64,000 nucleotides of DNA from Streptomyces sp. NBC_00370 (lineage in GTDB: Bacteria; Actinomycetota; Actinomycetes; Streptomycetales; Streptomycetaceae). Position 1 is the first letter of the stretch. Each line of letters starts with the position of its first letter. The position numbers and the translations under genes are program-made. The notes beneath the pieces are model-generated. The model did no database searches. It worked only from the letters and a program-made list of their open reading frames with translations, and was not told where the DNA came from. Positions 33,923 to 41,840 of this stretch are shown one piece after another. Where the stretch lies: contig NZ_CP107968.1 in NCBI RefSeq assembly GCF_036084755.1, positions 6,580,001-6,644,000 on the forward strand, in the 5' to 3' direction.

Positions 33923-34735
33923 TCACGGCATCGGCATGTCCATCGGCCTCCTGGACGCCTCCTGCGGCGCGGGCCGGTCGGTGTTGACGGCCGTCGGTAC
34001 GCCGGGCTGCGGCGAGGGCCGGGAGGTGAACGACTCGTCCTCGCCGGTCGGCGTCGCGGGCTTCGGCGCGGGCGGCAGATCGCCGTTGGGCGGCGGCGGC
34101 CCGGTCGGGCTCGCGGTCGTCAGCCCCGCGGCCTCGTCGGCGATGGAGTCGAAGTTCACGAAACCGGTCTTCTCCAGCATCGTGATGTGGTCGAGGACGG
34201 TCTGGTTGGCATCGGTCGCCAGGTCGCGGATCAGGGTGTTCCTGGTGCTGTTCCTGATGCTCGCGATCACCATGAAGACCTTGCCGTGCGCGTTGCGCAG
34301 CAGGTCGGCGAACTTGTGCTCGTAGTCCACGCCCTTGGCCGCCGACAACTCCCGCAGCCAGCCCTGCTGTTGCGGGTTCGGCTGGTTGGGCAGCTCGACC
34401 CCGAGCTGGGCGGCGACACTGCGCGCCCGCTTGTCGAGGTCGGTGTGGCCGACGACGAGATGGTCACCGCAGTCCTTGATGGCCTGACTCGGCGCCCGCT
34501 GGATGGCCTGCTGCCCGGCCGGCAGCTCCCACAGTCCGGCGAGCCGGACCCGTACCAGGAAGTCACGGTCGGCCGCCGTCAGCGGCCCCCACTTGGTCTG
34601 CACGGTCGATGCGGCGACATTCGCCTGGCCGGTCCCCGAACGGTCCGCGTAGGACCACACGGGGAAAGCCAGCGCCCCGACCGTGGCGACGAGTGCCGCG
34701 ATGATGAGCGCCGTGCCGTTGATACGTCGCAACAA
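33923..34735 (-). CDS. Exported DUF4142 (ferritin-like four-helix) protein
   Basis: 270 residues if it starts at the TTG at 34735, which has GGGAGG 7 nt upstream. The in-frame GTG at 34765 lacks a ribosome site and would add 10 residues. An N-terminal hydrophobic helix (ALIIAALVATVGALAFPVW) acts as signal or anchor. The DUF4142 domain (about 45-195) is a four-helix bundle: LTAADRDFLVRVRLAGLWELPAGQQA, VVGHTDLDKRARSVAAQLGV, MVIASIRNSTRNTLIRDLA. The C-terminal about 65 residues are Pro/Thr-rich and disordered. It lies upstream of and in line with the DUF692 gene. Function is unknown. Confidence 0.75.
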   Translation of the reverse strand: MLRRINGTALIIAALVATVGALAFPVWSYADRSGTGQANVAASTVQTKWGPLTAADRDFLVRVRLAGLWELPAGQQAIQRAPSQAIKDCGDHLVVGHTDLDKRARSVAAQLGVELPNQPNPQQQGWLRELSAAKGVDYEHKFADLLRNAHGKVFMVIASIRNSTRNTLIRDLATDANQTVLDHITMLEKTGFVNFDSIADEAAGLTTASPTGPPPPNGDLPPAPKPATPTGEDESFTSRPSPQPGVPTAVNTDRPAPQEASRRPMDMPMP

Positions 34736-34844
34736 TGTGCTGCCTCCCGAACCGATATGTGACACCGTGGAATCAACCGCCGACCGCGCGGCCGGTCAAC
34801 CTGCTTGACGGCATTGGGAGATACGTAACGCCCGGCGCGAATGT

Positions 34845-35579
34845 TCAGCGGCGCAGCGCCGGATGGTCGGCGACCACCGTCGCCGAGCCCGCGGCGATCT
34901 CCGTGAAACCGGCATCGCGGACCAACGGTAGCCCGCTGCCGGTCAGTCGGAGCCATTGCTGGACGTCCGCCGTACGGACGGCGAGCGCGAAGCCCGCCTC
35001 CCGCCAGGCCTTGCGGTCCGCCTCGGACAGTTCCCACCAGGCGAGTTGGGCGCCGTGCCCGGCCTGGGCCATCGCCTTGCCCGCCGACATGTCCAGCTGC
35101 GGATTGAGCCACAGCACCGGACCCGTCAGGTCGGGCGCCGGGGGCGGCCGCGGGTCGTCCAGCTCCGTGCCGGAGACCTGGAGCTTGGCCAGCTCCTTGG
35201 GCCAGCCGTCCAGCGGGACCGGCGGGAAGACCCGTACCTCGGCCGCCGAGCGGTCCTCCTCGGTCCGGTCGGGTCCGGTGACGGTGAGGCCCGGGAGCGC
35301 CGAGGCGCGCCGCCACTCGGCGCCGCGAGCGCGCCGTACCACCTTGCGGATCCTGGCGTCCTGCCAGTCCCGTACGGCCTGCGCCCACTCGCCCTCGCCC
35401 AGCGCGCGCTCGTCGCTGAGCATGGCGAGCACCGCGCGGGCCGCCGTCTCCAGGGCGTCGGTGCGGGTCGGCGGTGCGGGCTTCTCCAGGTGGACCACCA
35501 GAGGCAGTACGTACTGCGGGGCCGCGTCGCGCTCGGATCGCGCGTCTTCGAAGGGGCTGTCTGTGCTGTCGCTGCTCAC
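34845..35579 (-). CDS. PTH2-type peptidyl-tRNA hydrolase domain protein
   Basis: 244 residues from the GTG at 35579. The N-terminal about 120 residues are actinobacteria-specific, opening YVLPLVVHLEKPAPP. The C-terminal about 110 residues are PTH2-like: SAGKAMAQAGHGAQLAWWEL matches the conserved Lys/Gln/His region, and GSGLPLVRDAGFTEIAAGSAT matches the GLP..V.DAG..TE segment. PTH2 is the archaeal/eukaryotic type that frees stalled peptides from tRNA. In bacteria these are extra to PTH1, so a different substrate is possible. It is divergent from the AIM24 gene. Confidence 0.75.
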   Translation of the reverse strand: MSSDSTDSPFEDARSERDAAPQYVLPLVVHLEKPAPPTRTDALETAARAVLAMLSDERALGEGEWAQAVRDWQDARIRKVVRRARGAEWRRASALPGLTVTGPDRTEEDRSAAEVRVFPPVPLDGWPKELAKLQVSGTELDDPRPPPAPDLTGPVLWLNPQLDMSAGKAMAQAGHGAQLAWWELSEADRKAWREAGFALAVRTADVQQWLRLTGSGLPLVRDAGFTEIAAGSATVVADHPALRR

Positions 35580-35663
35580 CCCACCAGTCTCGCAGGGGGC
35601 GCGGCGCACCTTCCCGGCGGAACGGCTTGGCGGAATGGGTGCCTCCGGGCCAGGATGCACGGC

Positions 35664-36341
35664 ATGAAGAGCGATCTCTTTGCCACAGAGAACATGGCGC
35701 AGCAGGCGAGCGTCCCAGGGATGACCCTGCAGAACGCCAAATCGGTCAAATACGCCGTCAACGGCGAGATGCACGCGCGGCAGGGGTCGATGATCGCCTT
35801 CCGCGGCAATCTGCAGTTCGAACGCAAGGGGCAGGGCATCGGCGGCATGCTGAAGCGTGCCGTCACCGGCGAGGGGCTGCCGCTGATGGCGGTCAAGGGC
35901 CAGGGCGAGGCGTGGTTCGCGCACGAGGCCGAGAACTGCTTCATCGTCGACATCGAGCAGGGCGACGCGCTGACCATCAACGGCCGCAACGTGCTGTGCT
36001 TCGACCCGACCCTGTCGTACGAGATAAAGACGGTGAAGGGCGCCGGCATGACCGGGGGCGGCCTTTTCAACAGTCTCTTCACCGGCTACGGGAAGCTCGC
36101 CGTCATCTGCGACGGCAACCCGATCGTGATCCCGGTGACCGCGCAGGCGCCGGTCTACGTCGACACCGACGCCGTCGTCGGCTGGAGCGCGCAGCTGAAC
36201 ACCTCGCTGCACCGCTCCCAGTCCATCGGCTCGATGATCCGCGGCGGCTCCGGCGAGGCCGTTCAACTGATGCTCCAGGGCGAGGGGTTCGTGATCGTCA
36301 GGCCCAGCGAGGTCACGCCGGTGAAGGCCTCGGCGAACTGA
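35664..36341 (+). CDS. AIM24 family protein
   Basis: 225 residues. The ATG at 35664 has AGGA 8 nt upstream; an ATG at 35655 is also in frame. The beta-rich AIM24 (TerD-like barrel, DUF124) domain covers nearly all of it: KYAVNGEMHARQGSMIAFRG, GEAWFAHEAENCFIVDIEQGDAL, and VYVDTDAVVGWSAQL. It has no signal or membrane helix. The family name comes from a yeast mitochondrial biogenesis protein; bacterial function is unknown. It is 7 bp upstream of an ABC ATPase gene in the same direction, so the three genes 35664-37934 probably form one operon. Confidence 0.82.
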   Translation: MKSDLFATENMAQQASVPGMTLQNAKSVKYAVNGEMHARQGSMIAFRGNLQFERKGQGIGGMLKRAVTGEGLPLMAVKGQGEAWFAHEAENCFIVDIEQGDALTINGRNVLCFDPTLSYEIKTVKGAGMTGGGLFNSLFTGYGKLAVICDGNPIVIPVTAQAPVYVDTDAVVGWSAQLNTSLHRSQSIGSMIRGGSGEAVQLMLQGEGFVIVRPSEVTPVKASAN

Positions 36342-36348
36342 TCCGTCG

Positions 36349-37269
36349 ATGATGCTGCAGCGGGTGGGCCGCCGTTACGGGCTCGGCGGACCGTGGGTGC
36401 TGCGCGGGATCGATCTGGAGCTGCCCGCGCACGCCCTGGTCAGGGTCGAGGGTGTCAACGGCGGCGGCAAGTCGACCCTGCTGCGGCTGCTGGCCGGTGT
36501 CGACACCCCCACGGAGGGGAGCGTCACCGGCCGGCCCCGCACGGCCTACGTGCCGGAACGCTTCCCGGTCGCGCTGCCGTTCACGGCGGCCGGATATCTG
36601 ACCCACCTGGGCCGGATCCACGGTCTGGCCGCCGGGCCCGCCGCGGGGCGCGCCGTCGAATGGCTCGACCGGTTCGGCGCCGCCGGGCACGCCCGTACCC
36701 CCATGGCCGAACTGTCCAAGGGGACGAGCCAGAAGGTCGCCGTCGCCCAGGCGCTGCTCGCCGAGCCCGAGTTGCTGGTGCTCGACGAGGCGTGGACGGG
36801 ACTCGACGCGGCGGCCCGTGGCGAACTGGACCGTGCCGTCGCCGAGCGGGTCGCCGCGGGCAGCACGGTGGTCTTCGTCGACCACGACCCGGCCCGGCTC
36901 AGCGGCGTCGCCGACGAGGTGTACGCGGTGGCCGACGGCGGCCTGCTGCGCCGTCCGGCCACGGAGGCGACCGGGGCGGGGCCGGGGGAGCGCGGACCGG
37001 ACGTACGGATCGTGGCGAGCGGCCCGCCGGGCGCCGCGCCGCCCGAAGGACTGCCGGGGGCGCCCCGCCAGGAGGCGGGCCCGGCGGGCGCGGTCCTGCT
37101 CACCGTCCCCGCCGTGCACTCCGACGCGCTGCTGCGCGCCCTGCTGACGGCGCGTCCGCCGTGGCACGTCCAGGAGGTACGGACCGCCGGAGCGGGCGGT
37201 ACCGAGAGCGCCGTCGCCGACGCGCGGGTCGCCGCCGGGCCCACGGCGGAAAGGCGGAGCACGTCATGA
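36349..37269 (+). CDS. ABC exporter ATP-binding protein
   Basis: 306 residues. The ABC domain (about 1-210) has Walker A GVNGGGKST, Q-loop replaced by the VPERFP region, signature LSKGTSQKV, Walker B LLVLDEAW and the switch His in FVDHDPARL. The signature is a variant (LSKGTSQK), as in CcmA/YhaQ-like exporters. The C-terminal about 90 residues are low-complexity Gly/Pro/Ala plus a small domain. Start is the first of two adjacent ATGs (36349, 36352). It overlaps the permease start (ATGA), so the two are coupled. Substrate unknown. Confidence 0.85.
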   Translation: MMLQRVGRRYGLGGPWVLRGIDLELPAHALVRVEGVNGGGKSTLLRLLAGVDTPTEGSVTGRPRTAYVPERFPVALPFTAAGYLTHLGRIHGLAAGPAAGRAVEWLDRFGAAGHARTPMAELSKGTSQKVAVAQALLAEPELLVLDEAWTGLDAAARGELDRAVAERVAAGSTVVFVDHDPARLSGVADEVYAVADGGLLRRPATEATGAGPGERGPDVRIVASGPPGAAPPEGLPGAPRQEAGPAGAVLLTVPAVHSDALLRALLTARPPWHVQEVRTAGAGGTESAVADARVAAGPTAERRSTS

Positions 37270-37934
37270 CGGCCCTGCTGCGCTACCAGATCGCCCTGCT
37301 GCTGCGCTCCCAGCGCTGGCTGCCGCCCGTCCTGCTGTACGGGATCTTCCTCGCCGTCGGCGTGCAGTCAGGGCAGCCCGTCCTCGGCTCGCTCGGCTGG
37401 GCAGCGGCGGCGCTGCTGCCCGTCACCGCCTGGCTGGTGCGGGTCTGCGTCACCCAGGAACCGGCGGCGGCCCGCGCGGTGACGGCCGCCGCCACCGGAC
37501 CCGCCCGCGTCCATCTCGCCGCGCTGCTGGCCGGCGCGGTCTGCGCCGCCGCGCTCGGCGTCGTGGGCACGGCGGTCGTGACGGTGATCAGCGCGCCGGA
37601 CAACGAGGACCACACCGTGGCGGTGCCGCTGCTGCCCGCGGGGGCCGCCGGGCTGCTCGTCGCGCTCGTCTGTCTGCTGCTCGGCGCCGCGACCGGCGCC
37701 CTGTGCAACCGGCCGCTGCTGCGCGCCCGCGGCTGGTCGATCGCGGCGACCTCGCTCGTCGCCCTGCTGGCGCTGGTGTCGAGCGGATCGCCGGCGAAGT
37801 ACGCGGTCAGCGCGCTGGTGACGGGGTCACGGACGGGAGTGATCCCCACCCCCGTGCTGCCGGCGGCGGCAGCCGTCCTGGTCGCGGCGGCGGTGGGCGC
37901 GGTCGTCTGCACGCTCGGCGTCCGCCGGGGCTGA
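37266..37934 (+). CDS. ABC transporter membrane protein
   Basis: 222 residues, almost all hydrophobic, with about six membrane segments (for example WLPPVLLYGIFLAVGV, VHLAALLAGAVCAAALGVVGTAVV, AGAAGLLVALVCLLLGAATG). The ATG at 37266 overlaps the ATPase stop by 4 bp. It is the likely channel-forming partner of the preceding ATPase in an efflux or export complex. No family more specific than ABC-2-like permease can be supported. Confidence 0.8.
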   Translation: MTALLRYQIALLLRSQRWLPPVLLYGIFLAVGVQSGQPVLGSLGWAAAALLPVTAWLVRVCVTQEPAAARAVTAAATGPARVHLAALLAGAVCAAALGVVGTAVVTVISAPDNEDHTVAVPLLPAGAAGLLVALVCLLLGAATGALCNRPLLRARGWSIAATSLVALLALVSSGSPAKYAVSALVTGSRTGVIPTPVLPAAAAVLVAAAVGAVVCTLGVRRG

Positions 37935-37969
37935 GCCGCCCGTCGGACCCGGGTCGTAAGCTTGGCCGC

Positions 37970-38113
37970 ATGCCAGAGGTAGCTGAAGACGTCGGGTACG
38001 CGGAATGCGTGCTGTGCCGGGAGCCGACCGAGCATCCCAACTCGGTGAAGGGCGCCACGCTCTGCCCTGTCTGCACATGGCAGGAAGCCCAGCGCCAGGC
38101 CTGTTCCGGCTAG
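37970..38113 (+). CDS. 47-residue zinc-ribbon-like protein
   Basis: A short gene from the ATG at 37970. It encodes two C-x-x-C knuckles (ECVLCREP and TLCPVCTW), 18 residues apart, plus a late Cys (QACSG). That spacing fits a small zinc ribbon. The N-terminus is acidic (MPEVAEDVGYAE). No good ribosome site is visible; it starts 35 bp after the permease stop. The family appears conserved in Streptomyces from memory. Function unknown. Confidence 0.65.
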   Translation: MPEVAEDVGYAECVLCREPTEHPNSVKGATLCPVCTWQEAQRQACSG

Positions 38114-38128
38114 ACCCTGTCCGGCCCG

Positions 38129-38971
38129 TCAGCGCTTCATCAGCTGAGAGACCTTGACGAAGCGGTAGCCGCGCTCGCGCAGCCGGGGCACGATCTGCTC
38201 CACCGCCTCCTCCGTCACCGGCGCCGCGCTGCGTGAGCAGTGCAGGACCACCAGCGAGCCCGGCGCGACCCCGTCGACCACCTGCCGGGCGACCGCGTCC
38301 GCGTTCGTGGCGAGGACGTCGCCGCCCGCGACGTCCCACTGCACCGCCGTCACCTTCGCCGGGCCGATCGCCCGCAGCGCCGACCGGTCGTAACAGCCGC
38401 CGGGGAAGCGGAAGTACGGCATGACATGGTGCACGCCGGCCGCGTGGAACGCGGCGAAGGCGTGCTCGACGTCGGCCGACCGCTCGTCGCCCCGCAGCTC
38501 AGGCAGCCCGTAGCAGTGACGTGTGAACGCCCGGTGGCTGTACGAGTGGTTGGCGACCTCGAAGAGCGGGTCGTCGCCGATGGAGTCCGCCTGCGCCGGG
38601 TACTCCTCGGCCCAGCGGCCCGTCATGAAGATCGTCGACGGCACTTCGAGCCGGCGCAGCAGCGCGATCAGCTCGGGGTTGTCGAACCGCTCGCCGTCCG
38701 CGGCGCGCTCGCCGTCGTCCGGCGCCATGTCGGCGTCGAAGGTGAGCGCGACGGTCCGGCCCGCCGTGCCGAGGCCGCGCTTGAAGACCGGGGTCAGCCC
38801 GCCACGGCCCGGCGCCATGGTCGGCGGCCCCTTGACCGTGGCCGGGCGCAGGACGGCCGCTGCCGGGGAGTGGAGGACCGGCGGCTGCTGCGCGCCGCAG
38901 CCGGTCAGGGCGGCGCCCAGGGCAGCACTCAGGGCGGTGGCCGTGGCGAGCGTGCGTACGTATCTGGTCAC
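38129..38971 (-). CDS. Polysaccharide deacetylase (CE4/NodB) lipoprotein
   Basis: 280 residues from the GTG at 38971. The signal peptide ends in the lipobox LTGC. The NodB domain starts RTVALTFDADM (catalytic and metal Asp in TFDAD). The metal His pair is in EVANHSYSHRAFTRH, the Arg motif in YFRFPGGCYD, and the final His in GSLVVLHCSRSA. It acts at the cell surface, probably removing acetyl groups from peptidoglycan or other GlcNAc polymers. It is convergent with the zinc-ribbon gene, 15 bp apart. The gap 38972-39112 contains repeated CGCCCGTTCC units and no gene. Confidence 0.9.
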   Translation of the reverse strand: MTRYVRTLATATALSAALGAALTGCGAQQPPVLHSPAAAVLRPATVKGPPTMAPGRGGLTPVFKRGLGTAGRTVALTFDADMAPDDGERAADGERFDNPELIALLRRLEVPSTIFMTGRWAEEYPAQADSIGDDPLFEVANHSYSHRAFTRHCYGLPELRGDERSADVEHAFAAFHAAGVHHVMPYFRFPGGCYDRSALRAIGPAKVTAVQWDVAGGDVLATNADAVARQVVDGVAPGSLVVLHCSRSAAPVTEEAVEQIVPRLRERGYRFVKVSQLMKR

Positions 38972-39112
38972 TCACGGAAAATATATGATGATCTACGCGG
39001 ATCGGGCGCATGGCGTTCGTGTCGAGCATGCCGCGTGTCCCGCGCCCGTTCCCGCGCCCGTTCCCGGGCCCGTCCCCAGGGCCGCCCCCGACCCTCGCCC
39101 CCGAGCCCGTGC

Positions 39113-40045
39113 TCAGTCCATCGACAGCAGCCGCTCGCGGCTCGCCGCCACGTCGAAGTCGCCCTTCGGGTACTGCGGGTCCAGCGCCTGGAGATGCTCC
39201 AACAGCAGCTTGCTGATGGCCCAGTTGCGGTACCACTTCCGGTCGGCCGGCACCACGTACCAGGGGGTCTGCGCCGAGGTGCAGCGGGTCAGGGCCGTCT
39301 CGTACGCGTCGTGGTACGCCGGCCACAGCGACCGGTCCTCGATGTCGTCCGGGGTGAACTTCCAGTGCTTGTCCGGGTTGTCGATGCGCGCGAGCAGCCG
39401 GTCGCGCTGCTCCTCGTAGCTGATGTGCAGGAAGACCTTCACGACCGTCACGCCGTCGTCGGCGAGCGACTGCTCGAACCGGTTGATCTGGCCGTACCTG
39501 CGGCCGATGTCCCGGCGCGGCGCCAGCTCGCGCACCTTGGCGATCAGCACGTCCTCGTAGTGCGAGCGGTCGAAGATGCCGATCTCGCCCGGCTCGGGCA
39601 GCGCCCGCTTGATCCGCCACAGGAACGGGTGGCTGCGCTCCTCGGCGGTCGGCGCCTTGAAGGCCCTGATCCGGCAGCCCGCCGGGTTGAACAGCCCGAT
39701 CACATGCTTGAGGGTGCCGCCCTTGCCGCTGGTGTCCATGCCCTGGAGGACGAGCAGCAGCCGGCGCCGGTCGCCCGCCGTGCTGGCCGCGTAGAGCCGG
39801 TCCTGGAGCGCGGTGAGGTCTTCGGCCATCCGGGTCATGGCCGCGCGTCCCGCGGCCTTGTCCTCCGGGCCGCCGGGCGTCGCCCGCGGATCGTACGAGG
39901 CGAGTACGGCCGGCTCGCCGGGCGGGACGCGCAGCAGGTCACGCAGGGCCGGCTCGTCCCGCGCGCGGCGCTCGGACGGCTTGTGCGCCTTCTCGGCCTT
40001 CTTGGCCTTCTTCGCGTCGTCCTTCTTCGCGTCCTTCTTGCTCAC
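39113..40045 (-). CDS. ppk2: Polyphosphate kinase 2 family protein
   Basis: 310 residues. The GTG at 40045 has GAAGGGG about 7 nt upstream. A Lys/Ala-rich basic N-terminus of about 30 residues precedes the PPK2 domain. Walker A is LQGMDTSGKGGTLKHV, the next motif is FNPAGCRIRAFKAPTAEERSHPFLW, and the lid/Walker B part is GEIGIFDRSHYEDVL. The C-terminal YVVPADRKWYRNWAISKLLL is typical. PPK2 enzymes phosphorylate nucleoside mono- or diphosphates with polyphosphate. This one-domain form fits class I or III, and the class cannot be settled here. Confidence 0.88.
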   Translation of the reverse strand: MSKKDAKKDDAKKAKKAEKAHKPSERRARDEPALRDLLRVPPGEPAVLASYDPRATPGGPEDKAAGRAAMTRMAEDLTALQDRLYAASTAGDRRRLLLVLQGMDTSGKGGTLKHVIGLFNPAGCRIRAFKAPTAEERSHPFLWRIKRALPEPGEIGIFDRSHYEDVLIAKVRELAPRRDIGRRYGQINRFEQSLADDGVTVVKVFLHISYEEQRDRLLARIDNPDKHWKFTPDDIEDRSLWPAYHDAYETALTRCTSAQTPWYVVPADRKWYRNWAISKLLLEHLQALDPQYPKGDFDVAASRERLLSMD

Positions 40046-40101
40046 CGGGCACCCCTTCGGATCAGTTGTATCGAGGGTGCGCCGGATCACGGCGGAACGC
40101 G

Positions 40102-40143
40102 ACCGGCGTGACCCGCATGTGCGCGGCATGCGGGTCAGCCGGT
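40102..40143 (-). terminator. Strong hairpin after the OsmC gene
   Basis: A 17-bp stem with one bulged G pairs 40102-40119 (ACCGGC, then TGACCCGCATG) with 40127-40143, around a 7-nt loop. It lies between the OsmC stop (40193) and the ppk2 start (40045), so it should separate the two transcripts. Confidence 0.7.
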
Positions 40144-40192
40144 CCTGCCGTGGTCACCGGTCGTGCCGGACGACCCCGGCGGGGAGGGAGGG

Positions 40193-40618
40193 TCAGGCGA
40201 GCGAGGCGCTCAGCGTGATGCTGGTGCCCGACAGCGCCTGGCTCACGGGGCAGTTCGCCTTCGCGTCCTCGGCGGCCTTGACGAAGTCCGCCTCGTCCAG
40301 GCCCGCGACCTCACCCTGCACCGTGATGTGGATGCCGGTGATGCCGGTACCGGGCACGAGGGTGACATCGGCGCTGGTGGTCAGCTTGGTCGGCGGGGTG
40401 CCGGCCTTGGTGAGACCGTTCGAGAGGGCCATCGAGAAGCAGCTGGAGTGAGCGGCGGCGATCAGCTCCTCCGGGCTGGTCTTGCCGTTGGCCTGCTCGG
40501 CGCGTGAGGCCCAGGAAACCGGCTGCTCGGCGATGCCGGAGGAGTCGAAGGTGACAAGGCCCTTGCCCTGGGCGAGGTCGCCCTCCCAGACGGTGTGTGC
40601 CGTGCGCGTGGTAGCCAT
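40193..40618 (-). CDS. OsmC/Ohr family peroxidase
   Basis: 141 residues. The ATG at 40618 has AGAAGGG about 7 nt upstream. The two catalytic cysteines are in AAAHSSCFSMALS and AKANCPVSQAL, with the Arg/Glu partners in the N-terminal half. The family reduces organic and hydroperoxides, usually with lipoyl-type thiols as reductant. The motif spacing fits OsmC rather than Ohr. Presumed stress-inducible. It is cytoplasmic, with no signal peptide. Confidence 0.88.
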   Translation of the reverse strand: MATTRTAHTVWEGDLAQGKGLVTFDSSGIAEQPVSWASRAEQANGKTSPEELIAAAHSSCFSMALSNGLTKAGTPPTKLTTSADVTLVPGTGITGIHITVQGEVAGLDEADFVKAAEDAKANCPVSQALSGTSITLSASLA

Positions 40619-40696
40619 GATGGAACCCTTCTGATGAGGTGTGCGAGGTGATCGCACGTCGTTACGGCACCGAACCTACTCGGCGCGGCTCCGAAC

Positions 40697-41803
40697 CTAC
40701 TCGGCCAGCAGCCCCTTGGCGTCACGCGCCAGTGCTGTCAGCCGGGAGATCGCCCGGAAGTACTTCTTCCGGTAGCCGCCGTTCAGCATCTCGTCGCTGA
40801 AAAGCCGGTCGAAGGGCACGCCGGAGGCCAGCACCGGCACCTCGCGGTCGTACAACCGGTCGGCGAGTACGACGAGCCGTAGCGCCGTCGACTGGTCGGG
40901 CACCGGGCCCACGCCGGTGAGGCAGGCGACCCGCAGACCCTCCGTCAGCGCGCCGTAGCGACTGGGGTGGACCGAGGCGAGATGGCCGAGCAGCGCGGGG
41001 AAGTCGTCCAGGCTGGCGCCCTCGGTGGCGTGCGCCGTCCTGGTCACCTGCTCCTCGGTGAACGGCTCGGGTGCCTCGGGCAGACCCCGGTGGCGGTAGT
41101 CGTCGCCGTCGATCCGCAGCGGTCTGAAGTGCGCGCCGAGCCCCTGGATCTCGCGGAGGAAGTCGGCGGAGGCGAACCGGCCCTCACCGAGCTTGCCCGG
41201 CAGGGTGTTGGAGGTCGCGGCGAGCGCCACCCCCGAGTCGACCAGCTTGCCGAGCAGAGTCGAGACGAGCACGGTGTCGCCGGGGTCGTCCAGCTCGAAC
41301 TCGTCGATGCACAGCAGCCGGTGGCCGCCGAGCGTCCGTACGGTCTGCTGGAAGCCCAGCGCGCCGACCAGGTTGGTCAGCTCCACGAACGTGCCGAAGC
41401 CCTTCAGCTCGGCGGGCGCGGGGGTGGCGTGCCACAGCGAGGCGAGCAGATGGGTCTTGCCGACGCCGTAGCCGCCGTCCAGATAGATCCCCCGGGGCCC
41501 GGCGGGGGCCGAGGGCTTCCGGCCGAACCAGCGGCGCATCCCGCCGCCCCCACCGGCCGCGGAACCGGGTCCCGGCCGGTCCAGGCCCGCGGCGAAGGCG
41601 CTCAGTACGGTGACGGCCTCGGTCTGGCTGGGCTGCTTCGGGTCCGGTACGTACGTGTCGAACCGTACGGAGCCGAAGCGCGGCGGCGGGACCATCTCGG
41701 CGACGAGCCGTTCGGCGGGGACCCGCGGCTCGCGTGCGCACAGGGAGATGGGGGCCGCGCGGGCTATCGGGTGCTGGCCGGGGGCGGCGGGGGAGGACGA
41801 CAC
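40697..41803 (-). CDS. zapE: AFG1/ZapE-type ATPase
   Basis: 368 residues from the GTG at 41803. It is an AAA-type P-loop ATPase: Walker A GGYGVGKTHLLASLWH, Walker B LLCIDEFELDDPGD, and sensor ALAATSNTLPGKLGEGRF. It is missing the N-terminal portion typical of proteobacterial ZapE, but otherwise matches Streptomyces homologues. In E. coli ZapE acts at the division septum; in mitochondria AFG1 aids protein quality control. No clear ribosome site precedes the GTG. It is divergent from the RibD-like gene, with starts 38 bp apart. Confidence 0.82.
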   Translation of the reverse strand: MSSSPAAPGQHPIARAAPISLCAREPRVPAERLVAEMVPPPRFGSVRFDTYVPDPKQPSQTEAVTVLSAFAAGLDRPGPGSAAGGGGGMRRWFGRKPSAPAGPRGIYLDGGYGVGKTHLLASLWHATPAPAELKGFGTFVELTNLVGALGFQQTVRTLGGHRLLCIDEFELDDPGDTVLVSTLLGKLVDSGVALAATSNTLPGKLGEGRFASADFLREIQGLGAHFRPLRIDGDDYRHRGLPEAPEPFTEEQVTRTAHATEGASLDDFPALLGHLASVHPSRYGALTEGLRVACLTGVGPVPDQSTALRLVVLADRLYDREVPVLASGVPFDRLFSDEMLNGGYRKKYFRAISRLTALARDAKGLLAE

Positions 41804-41840
41804 AACTCACAAGCTTATGCGCCGTGCCAGACTGCTTCGC

